Origin: Oscillospiraceae bacterium
Lineage (GTDB): Bacteria; Bacillota; Clostridia; Oscillospirales; Ruminococcaceae
Direction: 5' to 3'
Assembly (NCBI GenBank): GCA_024404915.1
Contig: JAKSPJ010000002.1
Location: 124,001 to 188,000 of the forward strand
DNA: 64,000 nucleotides
Shown: piece after piece, positions 8,329 to 16,669 of the stretch
Position numbering within the stretch: position 1 is the stretch's first letter
How the letters are laid out: each line of letters starts with the position of its first letter
Notes under the pieces: generated by a model
What the model was told of the DNA's origin: nothing
What the model saw: the letters and a program-made list of their open reading frames with translations, nothing else
The model's database searches: none
Translations under genes and position numbers: made by a program

Positions 8329-9477
8329 ATGGCTGAATATCGTTCTACAGGAAAAGAATTACGGCAATCTCCGGATCGGGTCATTGCCGGTGTTATGGCT
8401 GCACTTCTGTTGATTTCAGGTGCTTTCGGGATGCGAAGAATTATCAATGGTGTTGTTCCGTTGGAACCATATCTGAACGAGTCCTTGAACGAAGAAACAG
8501 AACCTGATTCTGCCCAGGAAGAATCAGCATCAGAACCCATTTATGACGTTTATCGTCTGCATGCTGCACGTTATCATGAAGGTCCTCTTGTTCTCATTGA
8601 CAAGGAACACGCCACTGTCGATCTTCCATCTGACAGTTTCTCCAATCTCGTGAGAGTCCATGATTATGAAACGGATTTCCTGCGTGCCGGTGACCTGAAT
8701 GTTATGCTGACAGAGGATACTGCCAAAGCACTTGGGGAATTGTCCTTATCCTTCGGTGAAGATCCGGAACATGGCAGTCTTCTGATTGCATCCGGCTATC
8801 GGACAGTCAATGAGCAGAAAAAATTCTATGAGAAAGACCTGCAAAAAACAGGCGGCAATTCCTCCGATCTGTATGATATTCCGGGATGCAGCGAACTGGA
8901 ATCGGGATATTCCTTTGAACTTGCCTATATGAATAATAACAGATATATTGCCTTCTCTACAGACGATGAGCGTTACAAGTGGATGCTGGATAATTGTGCA
9001 GCATTGGGCTTCATTCAGCGTTATCCGGAAGGTAAGGAAGAACTGACCGGTGTTTCCGGTAAGCGAAATGTTTTCCGCTTTGTTGGCGTTCCCCATGCCT
9101 GGTTTATGAAACAAAATAATTTGTGTCTGGAAGAATATATTGAACTTCTGGAGGGACACGTCTCCAATGGTGAACACCTGATTATTTCAAATCCCATTGG
9201 TCAGTCATTTGAGGTTTACTACAGCCCCCTTGATATCATTGAAGAGAATGAAGTTTCCGGAGAATCCGTTGAAAACGATTTGTCGATCGAAGGCGAATCG
9301 GCTGAGACTGCCGATTCCCCGAAAGCGGAAATGACACGGGTCAGATTGCCCCATGACGGCACTTCCATGAATTCCTTTATGGAAATCAAAAACAACAAAT
9401 ATATTACCGTATCTGGAAACAATAAAAACGGTTTCTTTATCACCTCAAGAATGAAAGAAGAACACAATAACTGGTGA
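8329..9477 (+). CDS. VanY-like (peptidase M15B) membrane protein lacking zinc ligands
   Basis: The protein has 382 residues: a single membrane segment (about 17-38), an acidic linker, then a region that follows the VanY D,D-carboxypeptidase fold from about residue 110 to 275. Recognisable pieces are SGYRTVNEQ, IPGCSELESG, LGFIQRYPEGKEELTG and FRFVGVPHA. The VanY zinc motif SxHxxGxxxD reads SELESGYSFE, so the His is Leu (190) and the Asp is Glu (197). The EPWH motif that supplies the third ligand and the catalytic Glu reads KRNV (245-248). It should therefore be inactive as a peptidase and may bind peptidoglycan instead. A Ser/Glu-rich stretch and a basic C-terminal tail follow. A second protein with the same kind of loss is at 57788. 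Confidence 0.75.
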   Translation: MAEYRSTGKELRQSPDRVIAGVMAALLLISGAFGMRRIINGVVPLEPYLNESLNEETEPDSAQEESASEPIYDVYRLHAARYHEGPLVLIDKEHATVDLPSDSFSNLVRVHDYETDFLRAGDLNVMLTEDTAKALGELSLSFGEDPEHGSLLIASGYRTVNEQKKFYEKDLQKTGGNSSDLYDIPGCSELESGYSFELAYMNNNRYIAFSTDDERYKWMLDNCAALGFIQRYPEGKEELTGVSGKRNVFRFVGVPHAWFMKQNNLCLEEYIELLEGHVSNGEHLIISNPIGQSFEVYYSPLDIIEENEVSGESVENDLSIEGESAETADSPKAEMTRVRLPHDGTSMNSFMEIKNNKYITVSGNNKNGFFITSRMKEEHNNW

Positions 9478-9488
9478 TACTTCACATA

Positions 9489-9518
9489 AAAAAGCCGCTC
9501 CAATGGGAGCGGCTTTTC
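9489..9518 (+). terminator. Rho-independent terminator after the VanY-like gene
   Basis: AGCCGCTCC pairs with GGAGCGGCT across a four-base loop. A-rich sequence lies before it and TTTT after it, so it may act on both strands. Confidence 0.85.
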
Positions 9519-9581
9519 TGTATCTTATTCCGTATTATCATCAACGGCGAACAAACGCTGAGACTGATACGCTCTTATTCC

Positions 9582-10223
9582 TTAGTCATTGATGCTCTCA
9601 GAATAGTGCACAAACTTTCCCTCTTCCAGGTTGAAGGAAACGGTGTTGTTGGAATAGTACTTATACGGTGTGTACTCCAGGGAGAAAGAATCCCATGCGG
9701 TAGGCGCATAGAGGTATACATATCCCTTCTCGGTTGCACCTGCAGGAATCGCCTTGTTGAAGAGCAGCATGTCACTGTTAATCTTTGTGTAGTACTTTCT
9801 TGCAACAACTGCAGCCTGTACGTCACGGACAGCCTCCATGTTCTTTTCGCCGTCAACAGTTGCACTGAAATGTGTCAGTGTGGAGCAATCCAGCGGTTCG
9901 CTTGTGTGATTTGTGATGGTCATTTCTGCAACCATTACACGATACATGGTCTTGTTCACATCATCAATCTCCACAACCTGATCCAGTGAGATATCCAGTT
10001 TGCCCTCAAAATTGACTGTATCACCAATTGCTGCACTGGTGGTATCACCAGGGGCGTCATCATCCAGTGGATTCTCCGGGACTACCGGAGAATATACTGT
10101 CTGTGAAGGGGTATCACCTTTCTCACCCACATTGCTTTTCTCTCCGCAGGAAGTCAGGCAGCTTGCAGCAGACAAAATTGCGGCTGCCATTGTCAATGCC
10201 ATCATTTTACGCATATGATTCAT
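9582..10223 (-). CDS. Lipoprotein with DUF4352-like domain
   Basis: The protein has 213 residues from the ATG at 10223. That start is nine bases after GGAGG; an in-frame ATG three codons earlier abuts the GGAGG and is unlikely to be used. A lipoprotein signal ends in LTSC. A Pro/Asp/Thr linker follows, then a beta-sandwich region (about residues 65-205) that looks like DUF4352/Telokin-like domains: a VAEMTITNHTSEPLD strand pattern and late aromatic strands. Such proteins are surface lipoproteins of unknown function. It has its own promoter at 10280-10308 and is separate from the GH5 group upstream. Confidence 0.72.
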   Translation of the reverse strand: MNHMRKMMALTMAAAILSAASCLTSCGEKSNVGEKGDTPSQTVYSPVVPENPLDDDAPGDTTSAAIGDTVNFEGKLDISLDQVVEIDDVNKTMYRVMVAEMTITNHTSEPLDCSTLTHFSATVDGEKNMEAVRDVQAAVVARKYYTKINSDMLLFNKAIPAGATEKGYVYLYAPTAWDSFSLEYTPYKYYSNNTVSFNLEEGKFVHYSESIND

Positions 10224-10279
10224 CTTTATCATCCTCCAAAATCATTACCATGTGCTGTATCTGTCATACAGCCTTTCAT

Positions 10280-10308
10280 ATTATATCATATTTTGATGAT
10301 AATTGCAA
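10280..10308 (-). promoter_or_regulatory. Promoter for the DUF4352-like lipoprotein
   Basis: On the minus strand TTGCAA (10308-10303), a 17-base spacer and TATAAT (10285-10280) stand about 57 bases before the start codon. Confidence 0.75.
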
Positions 10309-10324
10309 GTATATCTCTGCTGCA

Positions 10325-11203
10325 TTATGATACAACAGAGAATGCGGCCCGATAAGGCACAGCTTTTTTTTCATTATCTGCCAGCAGGTCAATCTCCACT
10401 GCATAATCGCCTTCCAGCAGCGGTCCCAGGGTTTCGTCCCAGTTGCAGATAATCTGAATAGATGCGCCCGGCTCCATATAATAATCCTTAGAAATCTTCT
10501 TGTCCATATCCAGCTGTCTTGCCAGCAATTCCCGTTTGCCGTTTGTTTCATCATAGACTCGATATACAAGGCCGTAGCTTCGTGCAACATCTGTCGCATT
10601 GGTCACTGTCAGTACACAGCCTGTCGGCTTTACAGAAGCAGGGTCAATGCTCAAATGGGGAATAAAGCCATCAGAATCCAGTGTAAACTTTGCCTGCACC
10701 ACCTGAAGCAGCTGTGCTGCCTCCTCCGGCTGGGATAGCACCAGCTCCAGAATATAATCACCATCCTCCAGAGCGCCATATTGGTCTGTCCAGTCTGCAT
10801 CAATGCCTGTTTCTTCTCCCACACCCAGAGTCTTTGTCTTGGGATCATTTTCTGCTTCCTCACGGGGAGCCAGCAAACTGCTGGTTTCTGCATTGTAAAT
10901 GCGGAACTGATTTGTATAGGACAAAGGGGCATCTGTCTGATTGGACAATGCAAATTTTCCGCTTGTGGGCCGCACAGATTCTGCATCCGCTGTCAGTTCC
11001 ACTGATTTCACAATTTCATAATCCACGGTAGTAACTGTTGTTGTGGTAGTAGTTTCTTCCGTGGTTACTTCCGTCGTAACGGTTGTTTCTTCCGCAGTGG
11101 TCGTTACCTCAGCCGTCTCAGATTCCTGAGATTCCCCGGTGCCGCAGGACACAGCTGCAATCAGGCACAGCGCAGTCGGAAGCAAAAGCAAATACTTATT
11201 CAT
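10325..11203 (-). CDS. Lipoprotein with two Ig-like (Big_14-type) repeats
   Basis: The protein has 292 residues. A lipoprotein signal with AVSC is followed by a Thr/Glu-rich linker (about residues 25-60). Two tandem domains of about 110 residues follow; the first begins near VELTADAESVRPTSGKF and the second near LSIDPASVKPTGCVLTV. Both share an S/TVxPTG...L.VTN.T...YG..YRVY pattern and end in a GDY..E.DL strand, as in the bacterial Ig-like group 3 (Big_14) repeats of Clostridia. It probably presents a surface binding module. It starts 50 bases after the GH5 cellulase and probably belongs to the same transcript. Confidence 0.72.
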   Translation of the reverse strand: MNKYLLLLPTALCLIAAVSCGTGESQESETAEVTTTAEETTVTTEVTTEETTTTTTVTTVDYEIVKSVELTADAESVRPTSGKFALSNQTDAPLSYTNQFRIYNAETSSLLAPREEAENDPKTKTLGVGEETGIDADWTDQYGALEDGDYILELVLSQPEEAAQLLQVVQAKFTLDSDGFIPHLSIDPASVKPTGCVLTVTNATDVARSYGLVYRVYDETNGKRELLARQLDMDKKISKDYYMEPGASIQIICNWDETLGPLLEGDYAVEIDLLADNEKKAVPYRAAFSVVS

Positions 11204-11253
11204 ATCGAAACCTCAACTTCATAATGATTCTGTCCCCAGGATAGAAACAGGTT

Positions 11254-12525
11254 TTATTCCACTTCACTGCCCTTTACCAAAGCCTGCACAATTTCAGGAT
11301 ACGGGAATGTGGAAGTCTTGCGGTAGAGCAAGCCGAAGTTTTCACCTGAACCGGAAAAGGCGTTGTTATCCCACCAGCAGCAGGAGATGCCTCTTGCTCT
11401 TGCCGCTTTGGTATAAAACACTGAAAATGCAACACGATTTTCCAGATTGTCTTTATTCAGCGCGCCAAATTCGCCAATCAGAACAGGAATGCCGTTCATG
11501 ACATATTTTCCATACAGTTTATCCATAAAGGAAAGAATCTCATTCTGGTCAGCGGTATTATCCAGTGACCACTCTTCTGTACCTTTGGTATTCAAAGCAA
11601 ATTCATAGGGCGTATAGGCATGAACAGATACAATCACACGATTCTTCGGGTCGGTCGGCAATACGAAACTGTCATTCACCGCACCGTCACAGGAAGCATC
11701 ATATCCCGGACAGAGCAGCCAGCGATTGGCATTTTCGCCCCCTGCACTGCGAATGGTATCCACAAACAGCTGATTCAGCTGATTGATACATTCAACAGAT
11801 TCTCTGCAGTCCGCCTGATTCATATCCAGCCACCACTCGTTTGCGTGCCCCACCAGACGAGGCTCATTCATGGACTCCAGAATCAGATGCTCGTCATAAT
11901 CCCGGAAGTTTTCTGCAATCTGTTTCCAGACAGCGGTGAGATACTGCCTGGACTGCTCCATATGTTCTTCATCCGGATAATAATACGCTTCACTGTTATC
12001 ATGGTGTGTATTCAGAATGACATACATATCACAGGCTCTTGCCCAGTCCACCACTTCCTTGACACGGGACATCCAGGCTTCAGAAATCTGATAGGATTCA
12101 TCCATATGATTGTGCCATGACACAGGAATACGAATGGTTTCAAAGCCTGCCGCCTTTATGGCCGCAATGTTTTCTATGGTGGTAAACTCGCTGCACCAGC
12201 TTTTTTCGTAGTTCAGCTCATTTTCCATGGTAATGCCTGAAACGTCAATTGCATCAAATGTATTTCCAAGATTCCAGCCGAGCTTCAGCTGACGAATGAA
12301 GGCCGTTCCCTCTGTCTCGGGCACTTTGTATTTGTCAACAGTCACATCCGGAATCGACATCTCTGCATCCTCCAGCACATTCTCTGGTATTGTCACATCC
12401 GGAACCGTAACCTCCGTCACAGAAGTTTCCGCCTCAGATTGACCGGCAGTTGCTGTGCCGCAGCCGCTGCAAATCAAAGCAAACGTCACAGCAGTGAATA
12501 AAGCTGCCCTTTGTAATCTCTTCAT
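11254..12525 (-). CDS. Glycoside hydrolase family 5 endoglucanase, lipoprotein
   Basis: This enzyme should hydrolyse beta-1,4-glucan (cellulose or a related beta-glucan) at the cell surface. A lipoprotein signal ends in CSGC. After a short acidic linker the GH5 TIM barrel runs from about residue 65 to 420. Its landmarks are LGWNLGNTFDA, RIPVSWHNHM, HHDNSEAYY, the acid/base Glu in LILESMNEP, VSVHAYTPYEF, and the nucleophile Glu in VLIGEFGAL, then WWDN. There is no dockerin or carbohydrate-binding module, so it is tethered by lipid rather than by a cellulosome. The start is uncertain among GTG 12534, ATG 12531 and ATG 12525. It lies 38 bases after a Thr-rich lipoprotein gene. Confidence 0.88.
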   Translation of the reverse strand: MKRLQRAALFTAVTFALICSGCGTATAGQSEAETSVTEVTVPDVTIPENVLEDAEMSIPDVTVDKYKVPETEGTAFIRQLKLGWNLGNTFDAIDVSGITMENELNYEKSWCSEFTTIENIAAIKAAGFETIRIPVSWHNHMDESYQISEAWMSRVKEVVDWARACDMYVILNTHHDNSEAYYYPDEEHMEQSRQYLTAVWKQIAENFRDYDEHLILESMNEPRLVGHANEWWLDMNQADCRESVECINQLNQLFVDTIRSAGGENANRWLLCPGYDASCDGAVNDSFVLPTDPKNRVIVSVHAYTPYEFALNTKGTEEWSLDNTADQNEILSFMDKLYGKYVMNGIPVLIGEFGALNKDNLENRVAFSVFYTKAARARGISCCWWDNNAFSGSGENFGLLYRKTSTFPYPEIVQALVKGSEVE

Positions 12526-12563
12526 TTTCATCACCCGTTTTCTGTAATTCCATGGAATCCGTT

Positions 12564-13334
12564 TCAGCGCCGTGAAGCAGCTGTAATACGGATAGTATCA
12601 AATCCATTTGGAGCAAGGTGAATATGCAGTTTGCTGACTGATACAGACACTGCAATTTCATACTGTTCACTGACAGTGGTTTCCTCAATGCCAAGCATTG
12701 CGAAGGCATCTCTGGTATTTTCAATATAGAATCTGCCACGCTCACGGGAATCCTGGGGGAAATAGGGGAAATCCGCCTGATTATCCACACGCAGAGACAT
12801 GCCGTTGGGATGATCCGGATCATCCTTGGAATAAACAGTAATAATACCATTGGCAGCCAGCGTGCCCTCCGCATAGGTAAAATCTGCGAACATCTCATCC
12901 ACACGGGTTGCATCATTGCTCAGAATGCCGTCAAAAGCATCCAGATTCCAGCCAAGATACTGCTCATCTACTTTCAGCTCCACGCCGTATCCATCCAGGC
13001 TGTGAATAGACTTTGCCTCCAGGCCTCTTTCACTCCAGAGAATTTTAGAGTCGCTGTCAGTCTTATTTGCATTGGTTGTAATGCCGGGAGTATCCTCCTC
13101 AGCAGGCGGTGCAGTGGTAGTATCTGCCTCTTCTTCCGCTGAAGTGGTCTCGGTCTGCATTGCTGTTGTTTCTTCTGCCGCAGTGGTGGTTTCTGCTCCT
13201 TCTGCGGTAGTTGTCTGGGATTCTTCTTCCGCCTGGGATACAGAAGAATCTGCTCGTTCACTGGAACATGCGGTCATCACAGAAGCGGCGCAAAGTACTG
13301 CGCAGAGTATTGCTGTAAGTTGTATTTTCTTCAT
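12564..13334 (-). CDS. Thr-rich lipoprotein, function unknown
   Basis: The protein has 256 residues. A lipoprotein signal ends in MTAC. A long Thr/Glu/Ala-rich low-complexity linker (residues about 25-95) is followed by a compact domain of about 150 residues containing YLGWNLDAFDG and DDPDHPNGMSLRVDNQADFP. The linker would hold this domain away from the membrane. I do not recognise the domain. It is the first gene of the group that continues with the GH5 cellulase and the Ig-like lipoprotein, so a role in surface polysaccharide handling is a reasonable guess. Confidence 0.68.
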   Translation of the reverse strand: MKKIQLTAILCAVLCAASVMTACSSERADSSVSQAEEESQTTTAEGAETTTAAEETTAMQTETTSAEEEADTTTAPPAEEDTPGITTNANKTDSDSKILWSERGLEAKSIHSLDGYGVELKVDEQYLGWNLDAFDGILSNDATRVDEMFADFTYAEGTLAANGIITVYSKDDPDHPNGMSLRVDNQADFPYFPQDSRERGRFYIENTRDAFAMLGIEETTVSEQYEIAVSVSVSKLHIHLAPNGFDTIRITAASRR

Positions 13335-13382
13335 TTTTCTCTCCTTTTATCCATGAGATTTTTCTCTGATATCATACCTTAT

Positions 13383-13411
13383 ATCATAGCATAATTTGCT
13401 GTAAAATGCAA
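13383..13411 (-). promoter_or_regulatory. Promoter for the lipoprotein-GH5 group
   Basis: On the minus strand TTGCAT (13411-13406), 17 bases, TATGAT (13388-13383); the first start codon is about 50 bases further on. The remaining intergenic DNA up to 13560 shows nothing else clear. Confidence 0.7.
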
Positions 13412-13560
13412 GATATATTTCGTAAAATGTACGGGATTACCAAATGAAAACAGCGCAGCAAATACATTTTTGAAATATGCATATAACCTGTTTTTTCTCC
13501 TGATTCTGCGTTATAACATCAATTTTCAAAAGGACAATCATCTGGAACCCGGCACAAAAA

Positions 13561-13600
13561 AAGCAGGCAGAATATCCTTTCGAATATCCTGCCTGTTTTG
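13561..13600. terminator. Terminator downstream of pntB
   Basis: CAGGCAG (13564-13570) pairs with CTGCCTG (13589-13595), with further inner pairing around ATATCC. T tracts lie outside the stem on both strands. The minus-strand direction fits the end of pntB. Confidence 0.85.
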
Positions 13601-13623
13601 TATCATTCTTTGTAATCCGAAAA

Positions 13624-15024
13624 TTATGAATCCTCGAATTCGCTGACCAGAGAAGAAACAGTCTGCTTTGCATCACCATAAATCATAACGGTGTTATCAT
13701 TGGTGAACAGCGGGTTCTCAATACCGGAGAAGCCGGTACCCTTACCACGCTTCAGCACAAATACTGTACGGGCTTCAAATGCATTGATAATCGGCATACC
13801 ATACAGCGGAGAAGTTTCATCTTCCAATGCAGACGGGTTAACAACGTCATTTGCACCGATAACGATTGCAACATCGGTATTGGACATCTGGGGATTCATT
13901 TCATCAGCTGTCTTCAGCTGCTCATAAGGCACGTTTGCTTCTGCCAGCAATACGTTCATATGGCCGGGCATTCTGCCTGCAACCGGATGAATTGCAAAGC
14001 TGACCTCAGCACCATTTTCCTCCAGCTTATCAGCCAGTTCCTTTACGCTGTGCTGTGCCTGTGCAACAGCCATACCGTATCCCGGAATGAAAACAACAGA
14101 GCTTGCTGCTTCCAGAATGAGGTAAGCGTCCTCCACGGACATGGACTTCGGCTCCTTGTCGCTGCCTGCGCCCTTCTTGGAAGCAGATGCGCCAAAGCTG
14201 CTGAACAGCAATGCATACAGTGTACGGTTCATTGCCTTACACATAATCAGTGTCAGAATCAGACCGGAGGTACCGACCAGACAGCCGGAAACCACCAGAA
14301 CAGAGTTGCTGATTGCCAGACCTGCAAATGCAGCTGCAAGGCCGGAGAATGCGTTCAGAAGGGAAATGATAACAGGCATATCGCCGCCGCCAATGGTAAC
14401 AACCATTGTGAAACCGAGAATCAGGTATGCAGCAGTTACTGCAATCATGCCAATCAGGCCAAGCTCCTTGTTGGTGCCGCTGAAGGCATACAGAACAATA
14501 CCAACCAGGCCGGCAATTGCAAGCGCCGCATTCAGCGCATTCTTTGCAGGAATTGTCACAGACTTCTTAAACATCTTGCCGGAAAGCTTGCCCCAGGCAA
14601 CCACAGAACCAGTGAATGCAATTGCACCGATTGCAACGGTAAGGCCAAGAGTTACGCCCTCAAAGGGCTTTGCTTCTTCCTGGCTGTTCAGGTACTGTGT
14701 CAGTGCAACCAGCAGGGAAGATAAACCGCCGAAGCCGTTGAACAAAGCAACCAGCTGAGGCATACCGGTCATCTCAACCTTCTTGGACCAGACAGCACCG
14801 ATGATGGAACCAACAATAATTGCAGCAGCAATCATCAGATAGCTCATCACGCCTGCATCCATCACTTCTTTTTCAAACAGAACAGTAACTACAGCAATCA
14901 GCATGCCGACTGCGGACATGCCGTTGCCCTTACGGGCAGTATCTGCCTTACCCAGCAGCTTAATGCCACGGATAAAGAGGACTGCTGATACCATATACAG
15001 AATCGGGATGATGATATCTCTCAT
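13624..15024 (-). CDS. pntB: NAD(P) transhydrogenase subunit beta
   Basis: The protein has 466 residues. The N-terminal two thirds hold about eight or nine membrane helices (domain II). The C-terminal third, from about residue 285, is the NADP-binding domain III with PGYGMAVAQAQHSVKELA, PVAGRMPGHMNVLLAEA and GANDVVNPSA. With the alpha subunits it couples proton flow across the membrane to hydride transfer from NADH to NADP+. Its first codons overlap the stop of pntA2 by four bases (ATGA), the usual sign of coupled translation. It ends before a strong terminator. Confidence 0.95.
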   Translation of the reverse strand: MRDIIIPILYMVSAVLFIRGIKLLGKADTARKGNGMSAVGMLIAVVTVLFEKEVMDAGVMSYLMIAAAIIVGSIIGAVWSKKVEMTGMPQLVALFNGFGGLSSLLVALTQYLNSQEEAKPFEGVTLGLTVAIGAIAFTGSVVAWGKLSGKMFKKSVTIPAKNALNAALAIAGLVGIVLYAFSGTNKELGLIGMIAVTAAYLILGFTMVVTIGGGDMPVIISLLNAFSGLAAAFAGLAISNSVLVVSGCLVGTSGLILTLIMCKAMNRTLYALLFSSFGASASKKGAGSDKEPKSMSVEDAYLILEAASSVVFIPGYGMAVAQAQHSVKELADKLEENGAEVSFAIHPVAGRMPGHMNVLLAEANVPYEQLKTADEMNPQMSNTDVAIVIGANDVVNPSALEDETSPLYGMPIINAFEARTVFVLKRGKGTGFSGIENPLFTNDNTVMIYGDAKQTVSSLVSEFEDS

Positions 15025-15332
15025 TTCTTCTTATCCCCCTTCTTCTTGAACATGCCAAGCATACGGTCAGTTACCATGTAACCGCCAACCACGTTAATGG
15101 TTGCGAGAACAATTGCAACGATACCAAAAATCATTCCCAGTGTGCCGCTTGCAGTAACAGCAATTGCTGTTGCAGACATTGCGCCAACAATTGTAATACC
15201 GGAAATTGCATTTGTACCGGACATCAGCGGTGTGTGGAGCTGGGAAGGAACCTTGGAAATCAGCTCAACACCGAGGAAACCGGAAATCACAAATACAAAT
15301 ACAAGCAACATGATTTCGCCCATATTATCCAT
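15021..15332 (-). CDS. pntA2: NAD(P) transhydrogenase subunit alpha part 2
   Basis: The protein has 103 residues with three or four membrane helices. It corresponds to the C-terminal membrane domain of a full PntA. In this three-gene form the NAD-binding part and membrane part of the alpha subunit are separate polypeptides. It sits between pntA1 and pntB with almost no gap and ends in a basic KKKGDKKK tail. Confidence 0.93.
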   Translation of the reverse strand: MDNMGEIMLLVFVFVISGFLGVELISKVPSQLHTPLMSGTNAISGITIVGAMSATAIAVTASGTLGMIFGIVAIVLATINVVGGYMVTDRMLGMFKKKGDKKK

Positions 15333-15333
15333 A

Positions 15334-16458
15334 TTAAGCCTCCTTGAAGCGCTCGTGAATAATCTGGCCGCCCTGTGTCAGCAGACATCCACGCATAATC
15401 TCATCTTCCATATTCACAACAAATTCCTTGCTTTCCTTATTGTAGAAATGTGTCAGGAATGCGGTAAAGTTTCCGGACAGCATCTTGGAAGCATCATAGG
15501 GAACCTGTCTCTCCAGGAAATCGCCGGAAAGAATGATAACGCCGTTATCAGTGACGACTTCTTCAAACAGCTTGGAACCTTCGACGTTGCCTCCGGTGGA
15601 AACTGCCATATCCACAATGACAGAGCCCGGCTGCATGCGGTCAATGACATCCTTGCTGATCAGACGGGGGGCCTTTCTGCCGAAAACCTTTGCAGTTGTG
15701 ATAACGATATTGGAACGCTCACAAACCTTTGCCTGTGCCTCCTGCTGCTTCTTAATCTGCTCAGGTGTCAGTTCCTTTGCGTAGCCCTGTGCGGTCTGAC
15801 CCATTTCGCCCAGGTCAATCTTTACAAAGCTTGCGCCCAGGGATTTTACCTGCTCTTCCACAACCGGACGGGTATCGAATGCATCTACTCTTGCGCCGAG
15901 ACGCTTTGCAGTTGCAATTGCCTGAAGACCGGCAACGCCGACACCAATGATAAATACTCTTGCCGGGTTAATTGTACCGGAAGGTGTCACCATCATCGGC
16001 AGAATCTTCGGCAGACGTGCTGCAGCATTTACAACAGCCACATAACCTGCCAGGGATGTCTGAGAGGACTGCACGTCCATCTTCTGTGCCAGTGTGGTAC
16101 GGGGAATCATTTCCAGAGAAACTGCCTGAATTCCCTTCTTTGCGAAGTCACGCAGCAGCTCTTTCTCATTAAACGGATCCAGATAGCTCAGATGCAGTGT
16201 ATCCTTCTTCAGGCCGTCAATCTTTTCCGGCTTCAGAATACGAAGCACAATTTCGCAGTCATAGCCCATTGTCTCATCATCAATGAGAACAGCGCCTGCT
16301 TTTTCGTACTCATCATCGGGGAAGCCGCTCTTTGCGCCGGCTCCACGGACAACCTTAAATGAGAATCCCATACCGATAAGTTTTTTGATATCAGCCGGAA
16401 TCATGGCAACACGTGTTTCACGCGGATCCGTTTCACGGCAAACCAATACAGTTTTCAT
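15334..16458 (-). CDS. pntA1: NAD(P) transhydrogenase subunit alpha part 1
   Basis: The protein has 374 residues from the ATG at 16458, preceded by AAAGGAG at good spacing; the frame extends 14 codons further but without a ribosome site. It is the soluble NAD(H)-binding domain I. RETDPRETRVAMIP is at the N-terminus, the alanine-dehydrogenase-like signature VQSSQTSLAGY lies near the middle, and the Rossmann motif is GVGVAGLQAIATAKRLG. It is the first gene of pntA1-pntA2-pntB. Together with the NADP-type glutamate dehydrogenase next door, the operon points to NADPH supply for ammonia assimilation. A hairpin lies in its leader. Confidence 0.94.
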   Translation of the reverse strand: MKTVLVCRETDPRETRVAMIPADIKKLIGMGFSFKVVRGAGAKSGFPDDEYEKAGAVLIDDETMGYDCEIVLRILKPEKIDGLKKDTLHLSYLDPFNEKELLRDFAKKGIQAVSLEMIPRTTLAQKMDVQSSQTSLAGYVAVVNAAARLPKILPMMVTPSGTINPARVFIIGVGVAGLQAIATAKRLGARVDAFDTRPVVEEQVKSLGASFVKIDLGEMGQTAQGYAKELTPEQIKKQQEAQAKVCERSNIVITTAKVFGRKAPRLISKDVIDRMQPGSVIVDMAVSTGGNVEGSKLFEEVVTDNGVIILSGDFLERQVPYDASKMLSGNFTAFLTHFYNKESKEFVVNMEDEIMRGCLLTQGGQIIHERFKEA

Positions 16459-16483
16459 CTCATACTCCTTTCGTATAACAGCA

Positions 16484-16518
16484 CAAGATACGCCAGGCAA
16501 TTTGCGAGGCGTATCTTG
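16484..16518 (-). promoter_or_regulatory. Hairpin in the pntA1 5' leader
   Basis: An 11-bp perfect stem, CAAGATACGCC with GGCGTATCTTG, encloses a 13-base loop that itself contains GCAA/TTGC. It stands about 25 bases before the pntA1 start and has no T tract, so it is not a plain terminator. It could be an operator or an RNA element. A TTGACA (minus strand, 16608-16603) upstream may be a -35 box, but no convincing -10 follows. Confidence 0.5.
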
Positions 16519-16669
16519 ACATTATTGTTAATCGCAAGCGTAATCTTCCACAATATTATGTAGAACCTGCCTAAGCACACATAGATATCAAGTTAATTGT
16601 TATGTCAATTCCTGTATATCTCAACGCATCTGCAAGCTGTAGATTTCGCTTCTTTTGCTGTTTCAGGGA

